Shown here piece after piece: positions 46,518 through 58,872 of a stretch of 64,000 nucleotides of DNA (position 1 is the first letter of the stretch; each line of letters starts with the position of its first letter). The DNA lies in NCBI GenBank assembly GCA_949316235.1, contig OX438757.1:11278657-11342656 (forward strand). Direction: 5' to 3'. A model generated the notes under the pieces. It worked only from the letters and a program-made list of their open reading frames with translations, was not told where the DNA came from and searched no databases. Source of the DNA: Oegoconia quadripuncta. Lineage: Eukaryota > Arthropoda > Insecta > Lepidoptera > Autostichidae. Made by a program: the position numbers and the translations under genes.

Positions 46518-49174
46518 GTAACCTATAAAAACAATGATTTACAGGAAACATTATATCTAGACCAAGGGCTCTATTACATAATTTCATCGTTATCGTCATC
46601 GGTTACGTTCTGACATGTGGTTGGTTGATTCATCGCTCGTTCGGCAATTTGACGGCTTCTCATTGGTCAACGTAATCAATATAACGATACCGATGAAGTT
46701 ACATAATCTAAGGGCTGTAGTGCGGAACATTTCCTTTGAAAGAAATTCTGTCAAATTAAGAAATATGATGGTCGTATATAAGCACCTAAGGGTAGCTCGA
46801 TTAATGAGAAGAATATAGGATAAATGTCGCTTATATTTGATCGACATACTTTTGCTATATCTACAATCGACCAGGCACCTTGCTATAAACGCCCACAGAC
46901 TTCATAGCTATAGTGAAGGCATAATTCCCTCAGAACTTTTTAAAACTTCTCTAGATTTTATCTAGTCCTTTGGCATACTGAAATATAGACCAAGTTATGA
47001 TCGGAAACCAAAACAGAAAAGTATAACAACTCAGCTTAGACATTTCCTATTTTGCTTACTTTGCCCCATTGCCTTTAAGGGGTAGATATCATCTACTTGA
47101 TCGTTTACACATTCAATCTGTAATGAACGAGTGACTAATGAAATGAAGGAGAATCCATTTATAATATAATATTTGTTTTGTAAAGTTTGACTATCGTTCA
47201 CCAAGTCTATGAACACCTACAGACCACAAAACGAGCGGATGAGGCTAGTTCTGGCGTAAAACCGGTTGACTTCTTCTAACCTGCTATAACGCCCGTGGGA
47301 ATAAATTCATACACAACCAAAGGCTAGCTCCTTTATCCGATAAGTAATAAATGCTGTTAGAAGTGTTTATGAATGCCTAATGGTATGTATTTTATAAAAC
47401 TCGACGCAGATGATGCTAGGTCGGCCGTCATATTTTTTTATTACTTTTTCGGCTGCATCTTGGGATTGCTTTATTACGAACTTTTTCAGTATAAAAAGTG
47501 TACGTCTTTCTCCAGGTCCAGGCTACCTCTTTGCCAAATTGCAATACGATCGGTTCAAATGTTCAGTAAACATACAGTGTTACTTGTAGTAGTGTGGATA
47601 AAACCTTTTTGAATTATCAAATAGGTGTTATTTCATACAAATGACCTGAAAATCCATTAGGGCCACGGGCGAAAGTCCCCATTGTGTGTTGAAAATTACC
47701 CAGTGCATCAACCCGTAGATAAGATTAATATTGTGTTACCCAATAATGACGTTACTTTGACGTCTATATATATTCATAAATGATTCAATATTATGTTGAT
47801 GAATGAATGACTCACTAATGGAAACTTGGATCACAGAATAATATATTAGACACCGCCCTTCGCGAATTCGGCTTAGTGATGTATCTTTAGTAATGTCAAC
47901 CTTTTCCTTCACGCAATACCCTGTATAGTTCCTGTTCACTCTGCCAGCTATCAGCTTGGTCTCGTTGAAATCAATTTGGTACTCGTGAAATAAGAATGAA
48001 AACAGTTTTTCTGTGATCGACGAATGGATGGCGCTTAAAAAGTGTAGATACAATAAGTCAATACACGTAAGTCTCCATAATTATTTGATACATTAAAACA
48101 CAAAGGACCCTGAAAATATGAGTTTCTACATCCGTAGCAAATGAGAATGTTGTAACATGCGAGCCAGTTGGTGCCTAGTTGCACTACATCCAATATATTT
48201 TATAACAACCACTTGAATTTTGATAAGGTTTACATAATTTTGATGTTGATCGTGGCATAGGAATAAACGATAATCATGGTAAGAAATCCATGCTTTTACA
48301 GCATGGCAGACCTAGATTTCTTATCTCTAGAAACAATTCATGTAAAACAAGCAATTACAAACAGCGTGTTACGCCAGACATAAATTAACATAACAGGATA
48401 GCTCATTCTGAGGATACTTTTCATTTTATACTGCTTGATTCTCTGAATTCTCTAACATTGTGCAACACTTCAGAATGTAAAGATGTGATAATGTTATTGA
48501 GATGTAATTGGAATTTGCAATAGAAACGTGTAATACGCGAATGTTGACTTGGCAACAAACATGAGATGTCATAACAGCTAAGCAATTTGAGCAGGTGGCA
48601 TGCCTCTCAGGAGAACCACCCCGTTTTATTGTGTTGCGGAGTGTAGGGTACGTTACTTCTGGAAGATTACAGATGTCATGGGTAGTAACGGGTGAGCTAC
48701 CATGACATAAAAAATATTAGTGATCATAATATAATCATAATATTAAATGATTTAAGGCAGTATTTGAGAAAGCCAAAGTCATTTCGTGGGATGAAATTAT
48801 CACTTAGAAACCTGAACGACAGCACTATTTATGAGTCATAGTTACTTCATTTTAATGAATAAATATTCTGTTTCTCAATATATACTTATATCAATTCCTG
48901 AAATCTTAAAAGTTACACAGAAAAACAAAAGTAGTCAACTTACACAGCCTTTGCATAAAATTTAAATATAAATAATTGAATAGTTTCACGGTTACGTCGC
49001 GCATTGTACATGTACAGTACATGCTATTTTAGTATTCATACATCCAGTCCTGTCTGACATGGAGCACGTTACTAAATTTGATTTTCAGAATCTGTCTTAC
49101 GTAAGGTTACTAACCGTCAACTGCACCATATTACTATTTTCTATTGACCGTAAGAGATTCGTCATGGAATATGT
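46518..49174. other. Intronic stretch, nothing recognised
   Basis: AT-rich. Open frames at 46596-46847(-), 47373-47612(+) and 47736-48053(-) have no recognised domain. The GC-richer patch 48590-48700 is of unknown origin. Confidence 0.4.
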
Positions 49175-49398
49175 AATTGGGGAACTGGCTATCTTATCTC
49201 TGACAACCCGAACACACAATGATATTAATATTGCTGTTTGGCAGCAGATTTAGATAAGATGGTGGTAGCTAGCCAGGCGGACAATTAAAACGCACGACCA
49301 CCAACCAAACCGAGTACTGAACATGTACCCCGCTGGGTATCGAACCCGCGACCTCCGAATCGTAAACCCAATGTTGTTTACATTGAGCTACGAAGGCG
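49175..49398 (-). mobile_element. tRNA-derived SINE, family B, second copy
   Basis: Same order as 43866-44138: tail GGGGAACTGGCTATCTTATC, AAGATGGTGGTAGCTAGCCA, ACCACCAACCAAACCGAGTA, B-box GGGTATCGAACCCGCG and A-box TTGAGCTACGAAGGCGC on the + strand. Confidence 0.8.
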
Positions 49399-49562
49399 CT
49401 TCTTTCCTCACAGATGATTTCCCTTTCCGAATCGGTAGTAGTATACTGATTGAGAAATGTTTATGCCCTATTATTATTTACAATATATTTAAATTGACAT
49501 ACAACAAGTAATGTCTTGTATTGTATATTGAAATGCTTGAAGTTTAAAGCATAGTTGGTACA

Positions 49563-49968
49563 TATCGTTCGAACAATCAAACGCTTCTTAAACTTCATTC
49601 CGTTGCTTTTAATATCAATGACATAAAAGTGACATCAAGATAATTAAAGGGCTCTTAAAGTTAAGAGGCGTTTGAATATTCAGGCGTAAGTGAGCAACGA
49701 CATTATCGTTCGAACAATCAAACGCTTCTTAAACATGTTGCTTTGAATATCAGTGACAGCATGATATTTAAAGGGCTCTTAAAGTTAAAAAGCGTTTGAA
49801 TATTCGGGCGTAAAAGAGCAACTTCATTATCGTTCGAACAATCAAACGCTTCTTAAACATCATTCCGTTGTTTTGAATATCAATGACATAAAAGTGACAA
49901 CATGATATTTAAAGTGTTTTTAAAGTTAAGAAGCGTTCAAATATTTGGGCGTAAGTGAGTAACGTAAT
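49563..49968. repeat. Three tandem foldback units of about 125-140 bp
   Basis: Units start at TATCGTTCGAACAATC near 49564, 49704 and 49828. In each, CAATCAAACGCTTCTTAAAC near the left is an inverted copy of GTTAAGARGCGTTTGAATAT near the right, so every unit is a potential hairpin of about 15-bp stem with an 80-bp loop. Units differ by small indels and point changes. Confidence 0.8.
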
Positions 49969-49999
49969 AACTTTAGCGCTTCTGACAGCCGGGTTCTGC

Positions 50000-50151
50000 C
50001 GTACCACGTATATAATTTGCTCGTTTGCGTTCGATCTCTAAATTTGGTACCCCGTAACCACACTAGAAGTAAGGATAAGGGATGAACGTCTAATAGATAA
50101 TCTACGTTGTACCAACTGTAACAACCGACCGCAAAAATTTTTACAACGTAT
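50000..50151. mobile_element. Diverged relative of the 9.06 kb TIR element
   Basis: Left end CGTACCACGTATATAATTTG and TTTGCGTTCGATCTCTAAAT, then the interior CACTAGAAGTAAGGATAAGG, and right end GACCGCAAAAATTTTTACAA then CGTA. The left-end and interior motifs follow the order in 9059-9266, but the second inner arm is missing. Confidence 0.6.
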
Positions 50152-51249
50152 GCTGAGCTTCTTCATTCTGAAGCAGATAAACACTATCAATTGTCATAAC
50201 AATAACACATTCTCACAGTAAATCGCGATGTGTATATGGAATACAATGATCAAAGTTAATCGACTCTCGCGCACCAATCGACAGGGATATAATCTACTGC
50301 AAATTATGTTCCTCTAATACGTTTAGCTTTGTCCTTTAATGTTCAGTTTAACGATCAATTCGCTTCTTTATCACCTGCTATTATTGCTGCGACGACTGAT
50401 TTGAATAATTAATTAGGTACACTCAGCGTCAATCGGATATTAGCTTTGCTAGACGTTGCTTAACTTCGCTGATATTAACGAATAGCGCGACTGCGCCACG
50501 AGTGCTTCACGAGTCCTATTGAACTCTGTAATGGCATCGTCAGTCCTTGAACAAGGTAAATTTTTTTTTATAACCATTCCCTTATGAGTTGATTAGTTTA
50601 GGAACAACCCAGTTGTATCATCAATGCATTAAGCTAACAGTATTTGTATCTCGTGAAATTTTCGCCATAAAAAAAAATCTATGTTACGTCTGAAAGAATT
50701 AAGTAAATGGCTGACATTATGTAAATATTTTAGGTAAGAATCATGAAACTTTGAGTAATAGTTAAACCAAATATGATTTAGTGATTATTCTTTTTTTATT
50801 ATTATATTTAGGCATCTAACAGTCATTGAATGAAAATAACACAAAGATAATAAACCATAAAAGACTTGGAGTGCCCAAAGGTTGTTTGGGATATTCGTTT
50901 GAGTCCGAGTCAAGAGATCAGCACCTGTAAATTCACTAGGTACGCTGTCATCCAGATACAGAAACAAAATCTAAATAAAACTCGCGACGACACTATTGGC
51001 AATAACAATAATATTATTATTATGTAGGCATACACATTTACAAACCCCAGAGTTTAAGGAGAGGTTGTAGAGTTTCGAATGAAGTTATTATTGAAAAAAC
51101 AAATGAAAATATTAATAATAATAGTTGTTAAACTTTCGATGTGCAGACCACTGAGTTCAATAGCCAAACGTCTATACCCCCATAACAGAAAGATTTACCC
51201 ATAACAATAAACAAAACATATCAAAGATCGTTAACAAGGATTTTACAAA
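50152..51249. other. Intronic stretch, nothing recognised
   Basis: AT-rich. A weak match to the 8143/28595 dispersed repeat is present near 50865-50895. Confidence 0.4.
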
Positions 51250-51622
51250 CATTAACCTTAAGGCTAGGTACACTTTATTCTAAACATATCCAACTGAGAG
51301 AAACACTTATTGTATGTGTCTAAAGTACGACAAAAATAAGTGCTAGCAACATAGTTCGAGTTAGATATAGGGACAGCAAAAATATTTTTTTTGCTGTCCC
51401 TTTGGTATGTGCTGGGGTTCTGAAAGTAACATGTTGCAACAGTTCTGGGGAGTCTGCCCACACAGTATCTTGAACAGAAACATGATATCTGATTGAGTTC
51501 GCCTACTTTTCAGGGTGTGTAAATCGGAAGGTTTAGTTATTACTTTAAAGATTTTTGCATCATCGGCATTCAACAGAATGTTGCTATGCCTTATGATGGT
51601 GTTGATATCATTTATGTATAAT
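51250..51622 (-). pseudogene. LINE reverse transcriptase with internal deletion (minus strand)
   Basis: On the minus strand the reading begins LYINDINTIIRHSNILLNA then DDAKIFKVI, the RT catalytic region (normally YADD or FADD, here NADD). It then jumps to LHTLKSRRTQSDIMFLFKIL, the C-terminal block usually 150 or more residues further on, then after a frameshift to PISNSNYVASTYFCRTLDTY. The region between is deleted, so it is dead. Confidence 0.65.
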
Positions 51623-53804
51623 TATATGTTTTACATTTTCGAAATATATATTAGTTTAGAAATAAAAAGGAAATACTTAACATTTTGTGTACAAATACGG
51701 AAGGAACGGTATAGACTTATGCACGCGATGAAGCAGAGTAGAGCTCTTACGACCTATAGCCCCTTAAGTCATTTGACCGACTTAGCTAGTAATAACAATA
51801 TGACACCGACTGTATTTACTATTGCTATTATGATATTCACCAACAGACAACAAATCAGATATAATTTTCACTGTATTTTCTTTTCTGTTGTGCAATAAAG
51901 TGTATTTGTATAAATAGTCCTAACTTAATAATATTAATCTGAAAGTGTGTTTATTTGCCTTTGACGTGGGAGCGTAATTTTTTTTTAAATGAGATACAAA
52001 TTTGTAAAATTTACGACATCCTTTCGTGAAGTAATTCAATTTGTTTGCGCGAGTGGTTTGCATCGGTATAAGGGTTAAGAAAATTGTACTGTTTTTTGAA
52101 ATCACTACCATTTATATTTTGTAAATATCTAGAGAAATTCAAGTTATAGGTACTCTTACAACATTTAATGCGCACACGCTAAAAACTGAACATTTCAACG
52201 ACTTCGGTTGGAGCGTCATAATACGAATAATTACCTGTAAAATAGACATCAGGCGAGACATCAGACGTGCTGTTGTTTACATATTCACATATTACATTCA
52301 CAGTGAATTAATTGTATTTAACTAATTTTTTAATCAATATTTAAAAATTATTAATCAATAATAACACCAATCGATGTCACATCGTTTTCAAAATTATGGC
52401 ACTATCTGCGTTTTTCGATCGTTGTGTTTTTATATCCTCATATTATATTAGCCTGTAATTGGATTTACACTCTTATCTGTGTATTTAATTTTAAAGTTCT
52501 ATATCTGATGTTATTACTGTACAATCTGTTGGCTAACCTAATAAAGAATAATAAAAGATTAAATTCTTTATCTGTTACTTCTTACATGAATCAAGCTTAT
52601 AGTGAAATGGCATAGAATTAAAAAATTAGCAAGATAATTTTTTTCTCGGATTTAGATCCGATATTAGTATCGATACTGAAATATACCACACAAGACGTCC
52701 GCTTTTTACACACTTGTGTAAATCTACACGCCTACGCTTCATAAGGAAGCATAATGGAATTTTGTTTTTGATTTCAGGCGTTTTTGATTTCAGGCTTAAC
52801 GCTCCTTAGAAGGGATTTTTAGTTTAGTGCGTTTTCTATTTCCCATATTCTGTTATCTATAATTAATTACAAACCTCATTTACGGCTTCAATGGAACTAT
52901 GAACTCATGCTAGTTTGCTTACGACTCGAAACAGTAAACGATTGCTATCAATCACCGGTTTATGGCATCCATAATCCCGACAGAGCCTCGGCTGCCATCC
53001 CGTTTCATTATAAAATCCTGTTTCACTATTACAATAGACCCCGCATAAATTTCCCAGCAACTTTCTCACGAATGAAAGTTTAGTTTCTTTCACTTCAGCC
53101 GTTTATTCGAGTGAAGTTAATTAAAGTAATATTGCTTTGTGAAAATTAAGTTCCATTTCATGTCTTTTGATATGATTATTGTTGTATAATTTTCATTTAA
53201 CGACTAGGAAAAAGGTAAAACGCACAGCTCGGGCTATAAGTTGCAGTTAAGATTAGAATCTCCATTCTGTTTGAATTTATATGTAATCTTATCCAAATGG
53301 TCTTCATTTCACTGTATCTCCGAGTTCTTACTACCTATTTTATTTGCCTACGACATTGGCCAGTAACACGGATGTTTTAGCGCTTATAGTGATTTGGGTT
53401 ACTTGAGTTTTCCTCTATTTGTCGTTTATATTACCTAACGCTTCGATTCGAGGTAACCGAGCTATTCTGCCGCTACTATTGTCTAGTATCTATGAGTCAC
53501 TTGATAGCAATAATTCAACAATAGATACTTGAATCAATTAAAACAATTAAATTGTAATATAATACGCCTGAGTCATAATTATTGTAGCTGGGAAGATTTG
53601 CAATAATTTTTTCCTGAATATAGAATTCTGATTTATCCAGCAATTTGCCAGTAAAGTCGGCATTATTTTTTTACAACGTAAATAGACCAAGACGAGTTTA
53701 GAGTCTCCTTGAGCGCTGTTTGCACTCGAGTTTCTATATAAGTGTATTTTATTTCATTTGCAAAACTAATGACTTGACCTTTTGTAAACAAATAAATATA
53801 TCTT
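51623..53804. other. Intronic stretch, nothing recognised
   Basis: AT-rich. A short direct duplication (TTTTTGATTTCAGGC) occurs at about 52765-52798. Open frames at 51515-51898(+) and 52905-53093(-) are not recognised. Confidence 0.4.
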
Positions 53805-53985
53805 TGCACGTACACACAGCGCCATCTAGGTCCACAGTAAGCATCTAGGCTTGTGTTATGGATACGAGATGATTGATAAACTACACAAATACATTTTTTT
53901 TTATAAATAAATACATATATAAATGAAAAACATCCATAACTCGGTAACACATGTCTGTATTCATCATACAAACATAAATGGGTTA
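53805..53985 (-). mobile_element. SINE family A variant, headless
   Basis: CGCCATCTAGGTCCACAGTA, CATCTAGGCTTGTG, TGATAAACTACACAAATAC, GAAAAACATCCATAACTCGG and GTATTCATCATACAAACAT match the 11.1 kb variant in order and strand. The tRNA-like head is lost. Confidence 0.65.
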
Positions 53986-55474
53986 ATAAAATTCGTTTCT
54001 TGTTTCTATTCCCAAACAAAATTAGAATTGATTTAAGCGTTACATGGAAAACATCAAATGATTCTAATTTTGCTCTTGTTTGATTTTTTAATGATATAAA
54101 TTATATGAACTTAGATATTTACCATACAAAATTTCATTTCAGTTGGTCTTGTCATTTACGAACTACGGTTATATTGAAGACTCGAGCTTACTGGCGACTC
54201 TCCAATTTGATTAGATTAGAAACGAACAGTTTGGATAAAGTTATTTTTAAGGCGGATATTTCAATATTGGAATATCTGCCAGAATGAACAGTTTTCGTCA
54301 AATGATTGAGAATGTGCTAAGACAAACACATATCACTGTATACAGCCGACAATACATTAAGCATAACACATCATTGTTATCATAACTCGCTCCGCTATGT
54401 TCTCTGGAGTCCGATACCTTTGGACAATCAAAAATTCAAACTACAATTTATTATACATACACATAATATTATATTAACACACATATTGTATTGCTACATA
54501 CTCATACAAATATTCATTAACAAGGATTTATGACAAATGGCGAATTTAAGAGATGAGAACTCTTGCACGTGAAAGCGAATCAAATACTGTACACAATAAG
54601 AAAGAAAAAAAAAAAATTATTTCGTAGGATAAGTACAAAATAATTACATAAGGCTTTAGTCGTAGCTTTGACATCCTTCATCCATCCATCCTCGGCACAA
54701 GTATTAGTTACTTAAAAGGAGTGCCCCAGTGCCCCAGCCATACATTGTAACAAAACACCAAGCTACTGAATAAATCATTTTTCATTTCATTCCGTGAAAG
54801 AATATGCAGGACCAAATCGGCAACGGAATTAAGTATATACTTAATTATAATATAAGTATATACTTATATACTTAATTCTTATATATAATTAATGAAATGT
54901 TGTTAATGACTACTGATTAAGTGCCCTTTATACCTATTATGATATCTGCAGTTCAACCTAGATTTGCTAATTAAAAGTATTGTGTAAAATCAGTTAGACA
55001 GCGCTCTAATCTAATGCGATGCGATCGTATGGGATCTGCTGCACAAACTAACCAGTGTGCTAAATTACACAGCGTAAAGCGATAAATATATAATAAAAAA
55101 TTATTCATTTCTTATTCAAACTAAATTATTCTTTAACCCTGCACCAACGACAATAATTACGGCAAAACAAAATTTCTGGTGGATCGAAGGTGCCATGAGG
55201 AGCGAACTAAAAACGTACATCTTCCCAACAATCACTAACGAAATTAGCAACACTAACTACACTATAGTGTACAAAGCAAATGCTAAAATGTCACACTAAC
55301 CGTAGACAACTTTTAATTTACAATTATTAAATTTTGTAAAAATCACATCGTGACCAGGGCCGGATGACATCGTGGTCATTGTAAAACGAATAAATTTTCA
55401 TTAGTGTTACGTTGTACATGCTAACTGTGCCTATATAAGACAGATGATTTGAACATGATAATTTCATTTGCCAG
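53986..55474. other. Intron end before the second SH2 exon; AT-rich palindrome inside
   Basis: At 54828-54847 AATTAAGTATATACTTAATT is a perfect 20-bp palindrome, followed by ATAAGTATATACTTAT (54852-54867), also perfect. Nothing else recognised until the acceptor ATTTCATTTGCCAG. Confidence 0.5.
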
Positions 55475-55638
55475 TACGGGACGGAGATACGGTGAAGCAC
55501 TACCGCATCAGGCAACTCGACGAGGGCGGGTTCTTCATCGCGCGACGCACCACCTTCCGCACCCTCCAAGAGCTAGTGGAACACTACAGCAACGACGCCG
55601 ACGGTCTCTGCGTGTCGCTCAGCAAAGCCTGCGTACAG
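55475..55638 (+). CDS. Src42A: Src42A exon encoding the C-terminal half of the SH2 domain
   Basis: 164 bp. It completes a split Val codon and reads RDGDTVKHYRIRQLDEGGFF, IARRTTFRTLQELVEHYSND, ADGLCVSLSKACVQ, ending in phase 0 at a GTAACC donor. Joined to the 42283-42404 exon the sequence is continuous with no missing residues. KHYRI holds the conserved His of the phosphotyrosine pocket, and LQELVEHYS is the last helix. GC-rich codons again contrast with the flanks. The following SH2-kinase linker and kinase domain are not in the window. Confidence 0.93.
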
Positions 55639-56360
55639 GTAACCCTTTTTTTTTACAAGCTCTTATTTGCCTTGTCTATTTATTTATATGTTTGTACGTT
55701 CGGGTAAAATCTAAGAAGTTAAATTTGTCCCACTTCCCGGAGTTCAATTGAGCTATATTTTGCATGTATGTCATGGAGCTGTCTGATGATGAAGCTTTGA
55801 GGTGGCCATAGGAACTTTATAATATGACAACTTAGAACTTTGGAACATTGTAGTATTCAAGTTCGTTTGATTTGTCTTATCGTGGTGATATCCAGGGTGA
55901 TGGTGGAGCCGTAAGATGGACCCAGAAACTCATCAACGGCATATAGTAAAACTTTGGACTTCGGGCTTATGTTTTAATGTGTAGGCAATGTACCTACTGG
56001 CTTAACAAACAAAAGCACCTCACCTAAGCCTCTACAATGACTTTACGCAAACTATTCTCCATATCGAAGTCCGCAGGTACCTAATGTTGCACATTACCGA
56101 TAAGGCTGCGGCGCGACAGCCGCGCCACTACAAATTTTGATACAATTTCTAAGCGCAAATAACAAGATTGCAGCTCTGCTTGAATGTTGAAAGTTTATAG
56201 TTCGAACCGTATAATTTGAAGACGCTAATTTTGTGAGTTGAGATAGGCGCATAATTTTGTTATAAAAAATGAGGAACTCAGTTTCATTCGTATCATAATG
56301 TGGTACAACATATTAGGTAAAACTTAATGCAAAATATATCACGCGACACGTGACACAGTC

Positions 56361-56405
56361 TTGGTCTAACAACTGGATAGTCGAGCTATCCAGTTGTTAG
56401 ACCAA
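56361..56405. repeat. Perfect 20-bp hairpin
   Basis: TTGGTCTAACAACTGGATAG (56361-56380), loop TCGAG, then the exact inverse CTATCCAGTTGTTAGACCAA (56386-56405). Only a further GTC/GAC pair separated by two bases extends it. Perfect arms in decayed intron sequence suggest a recent origin or selection. Confidence 0.9.
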
Positions 56406-56731
56406 AAGACCAACAAGTCGATCGCCATAGACACAAGGGTTGATCACAATCTGGGTTGCTAATTAAGACGGTTTAAAAGTAAAAGTTTTATTAATTTGGC
56501 TGAAAGAGTGAACGCACCAACTTCCCATTTAACATTTTAACGAAACATATAAAAACACCTGAAACTGTTTGATTGATCTGATTGTTTAATGTCAAGGGAG
56601 GTATAATCACTTTCCAAGTGAAATGCTTAAAAGTAGTTATGTTATTAATCCAATTAAGTCGATAAGAGGTAATTTTTTAACATCGATCATAGCCCTTCAG
56701 GTTGACCGCCCCCAGTATATACCCCAGTCAG

Positions 56732-56911
56732 TCAGACCCTAGGGCCACTGTGCATATACATCCATGTCTTGATCGGGTTATTTAAGACTGTTTCAGCGAT
56801 CCTACTTCTCACTATAACTCGTTCCAACTTCCATGCAATCGTCTCCGCGTCCCCATCTGAAATATCATGAATGGCAACCAATGGTCTCACAATATCTGTC
56901 ATTTTGCACAT
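56732..56911 (-). other. Short coding-like open frame of unknown nature
   Basis: 59 codons on the minus strand starting MCKMTDIVRPLVAIHD, with DGDAETIAWKLERVIV and TWMYMHSGPRV, ending at TGA. Amino-acid composition looks protein-like rather than AT-driven. A splice-acceptor-like TATTATCTCTCACAG lies just upstream on the same strand (56940-56926). I do not recognise the family; a transposon or exon fragment are both possible. Confidence 0.2.
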
Positions 56912-58834
56912 TCCATATGTCTGCTCTGTGAGAGATAATATGTTAACGTAAACCTAATACATAAATTATTTCTCCTACTTTGTTATTTATGTTTATTTTC
57001 CTCGAAACTAGTTGAGCTCGCTTGCTTTCTATCACTCGTTAAGATCTGAGTTAACTTATTGAACAATTACCATGTCCTTGATCACGCAATTCATTTGTAC
57101 AAGTAATGACTTATTTATTAAGTAGGTATTGTGTAATAAATAATCGACCTTGCGTGGACATTGAATTACAGAATGTCAATAAGGTTTATATGAATTTTAT
57201 TCTGATTTAATAGTACATATCCTGCAAGAAATTCATCGGCTTATCGTTAGAAAAATTCCGCGTCTCTGGCCTCTACCTTCTGTATTTTAATACCCCAGTT
57301 CTAGTGAAAATTATCGTCATCTAATAAGCTGACTCGGTAACAGTGGCTAATCAGAAATGTAGTCAAATAACCGTCGGATCAAGGTCACGCGGCCAAAACA
57401 AAAACAATTCGCATTATTTATTATTACGATGGCGCATAAATTGCAAAATTCAATATCGGGACGACTATAAAATTTATGGTTGTCGATGGGCAGTGTGTGA
57501 GCACCTTTGTACGCCTCGTGAGAAATATTACGAAGGCGTTGAACGGCCCGAGGATGCTTTAAATTCACCGAAGGACTCGGTTTCCTGGACAAAGACTCGG
57601 ATGGTATTTAACGCGAGTCCTGCTATTAACATTTTTAACTCGTTATTTATTGCACATTATCCACACCCATACCCTTTGCATTTCACAGTGAAATGCGGAT
57701 ATAGACTATTACTCTACCACCTATGCAATTACTGCGTGACTTGAACTTGAAGTTTTTCTATGTCGTTTGAAATGTCCTGTATTTTCGTAGGGGATCTGTG
57801 TGGCCTTACGTCCGTCCTGTGGACAAGTCAGACATAGTAACGCTCTCAAATTCGACAGTGTAAAATTTTTGTCAAAATCATGGTAATGCGAAATATTCGA
57901 AGAAATGATGGACCCCGCGAATTATGTAACTTATAAATACTGGTTTTTTTTTATTATTTATTACACAAACATTGTTGTTTCACTGTCAAACAGGAATATT
58001 TAGTCAGGATAATGTTCGTCATAAATAACACGTGTACCTAACAGAATTCCGATCTTATAAAAAAATCCGCTTTAAATTGCACTTCATCACGTAGCAATTA
58101 CGCATTTTACATAGATTTATGGAATACCTGTTTAGTGACTGGGTTTAGATGAGTAATGTTATGATTTATTTTTCCCTTTAGGTACATAGGTATTCTTTTT
58201 TAAACCCCAACCGCCCCCCGACGCAAAAAGAAGGGCGTTATATTTAAAAACGTCCTTTTATATTGGAATACTGGTGGATGCGATATGGTTCTTAGCCATG
58301 TTTGACGTAAAGCGATTAAGCCGTTTCGAAGATATTTAGCTTTTAACATAGGTAGTTGGTTAATAATCTCGTTTGATATAATCATTGCCTCGGGGATTTT
58401 CCTAGTATAACTATGTAATTTATAGAGATGTTATATCGCTGGGAGCGCCGACTGCGACGGAATTTTGTTATGTCATGAAAAAAATTGAATATAATGTAAA
58501 TAAAGGCTGTTCCAGTTTCGGGCGGCCGCCCTCACTGTCGATGCCGAGATGGCCCCGCTTTCGTTACGGGCTGTGGGTAATTTTACGCAATGCTGCTGTC
58601 CACCGGCATTTGTGTGCGTTTTGACATTCACGCCATAAAACAATACTACGCCTACGTATAGAATATATCTTTTGTGAGTGCACCAAATGTCGATATTTAA
58701 CATATAAGGAAAGGGAACCTACATCCCTTCTGTATGGTGCTTCTTCATACATCATACGTTCTTAAATCTGCCGTGCTACCTTTAACCCAGACAAACCGGC
58801 AGAAAAGTGTTTAAAAAACATACAACGTCGGCTG
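56912..58834. other. Intronic stretch, nothing recognised
   Basis: AT-rich. The frame 57343-57744(+) has no recognised motif. A short GC-rich patch at 58510-58570 is unexplained. Confidence 0.4.
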
Positions 58835-58872
58835 AATTGAGAACCTCCTCCCTTTTGAAGTTGCTTAAAACA
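58822..58872. repeat. Dispersed repeat end, copy 1 (partner 62728-62770)
   Basis: AGAACCTCCTCCCTTTTGAAG and TTGCTTAAAA match AGAACCTCCTCCTTTTTTGA and GTCGTTTAAAA of the partner in the same orientation. I recall this motif as a very common end sequence of lepidopteran repeats. Confidence 0.55.

Larger units (their letters stand above)
42405..55474 (+). other. Src42A intron between the two SH2 exons
   Basis: It starts GTAATT and ends ATTTCATTTGCCAG. About 13 kb, filled largely with SINE, LINE and Helitron fragments plus AT-rich sequence. No coding exon is expected inside it because the two flanking exons join to a continuous SH2 sequence. Confidence 0.85.

Noticed and set aside
6395..49398. 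tRNA genes suggested by GGTTCGAATCC-type boxes
   Set aside because: Boxes occur inside dispersed elements with shared non-tRNA bodies and no full cloverleaf, so they are SINEs.
49563..49968. CRISPR-like repeat array
   Set aside because: Only three units of about 130 bp with internal inverted arms, in a eukaryotic intron; repeat and spacer sizes do not fit.
57343..57744. 133-codon plus-strand frame in the Src42A intron
   Set aside because: Checked as a candidate kinase-linker exon; it does not match Src42A and has no domain.
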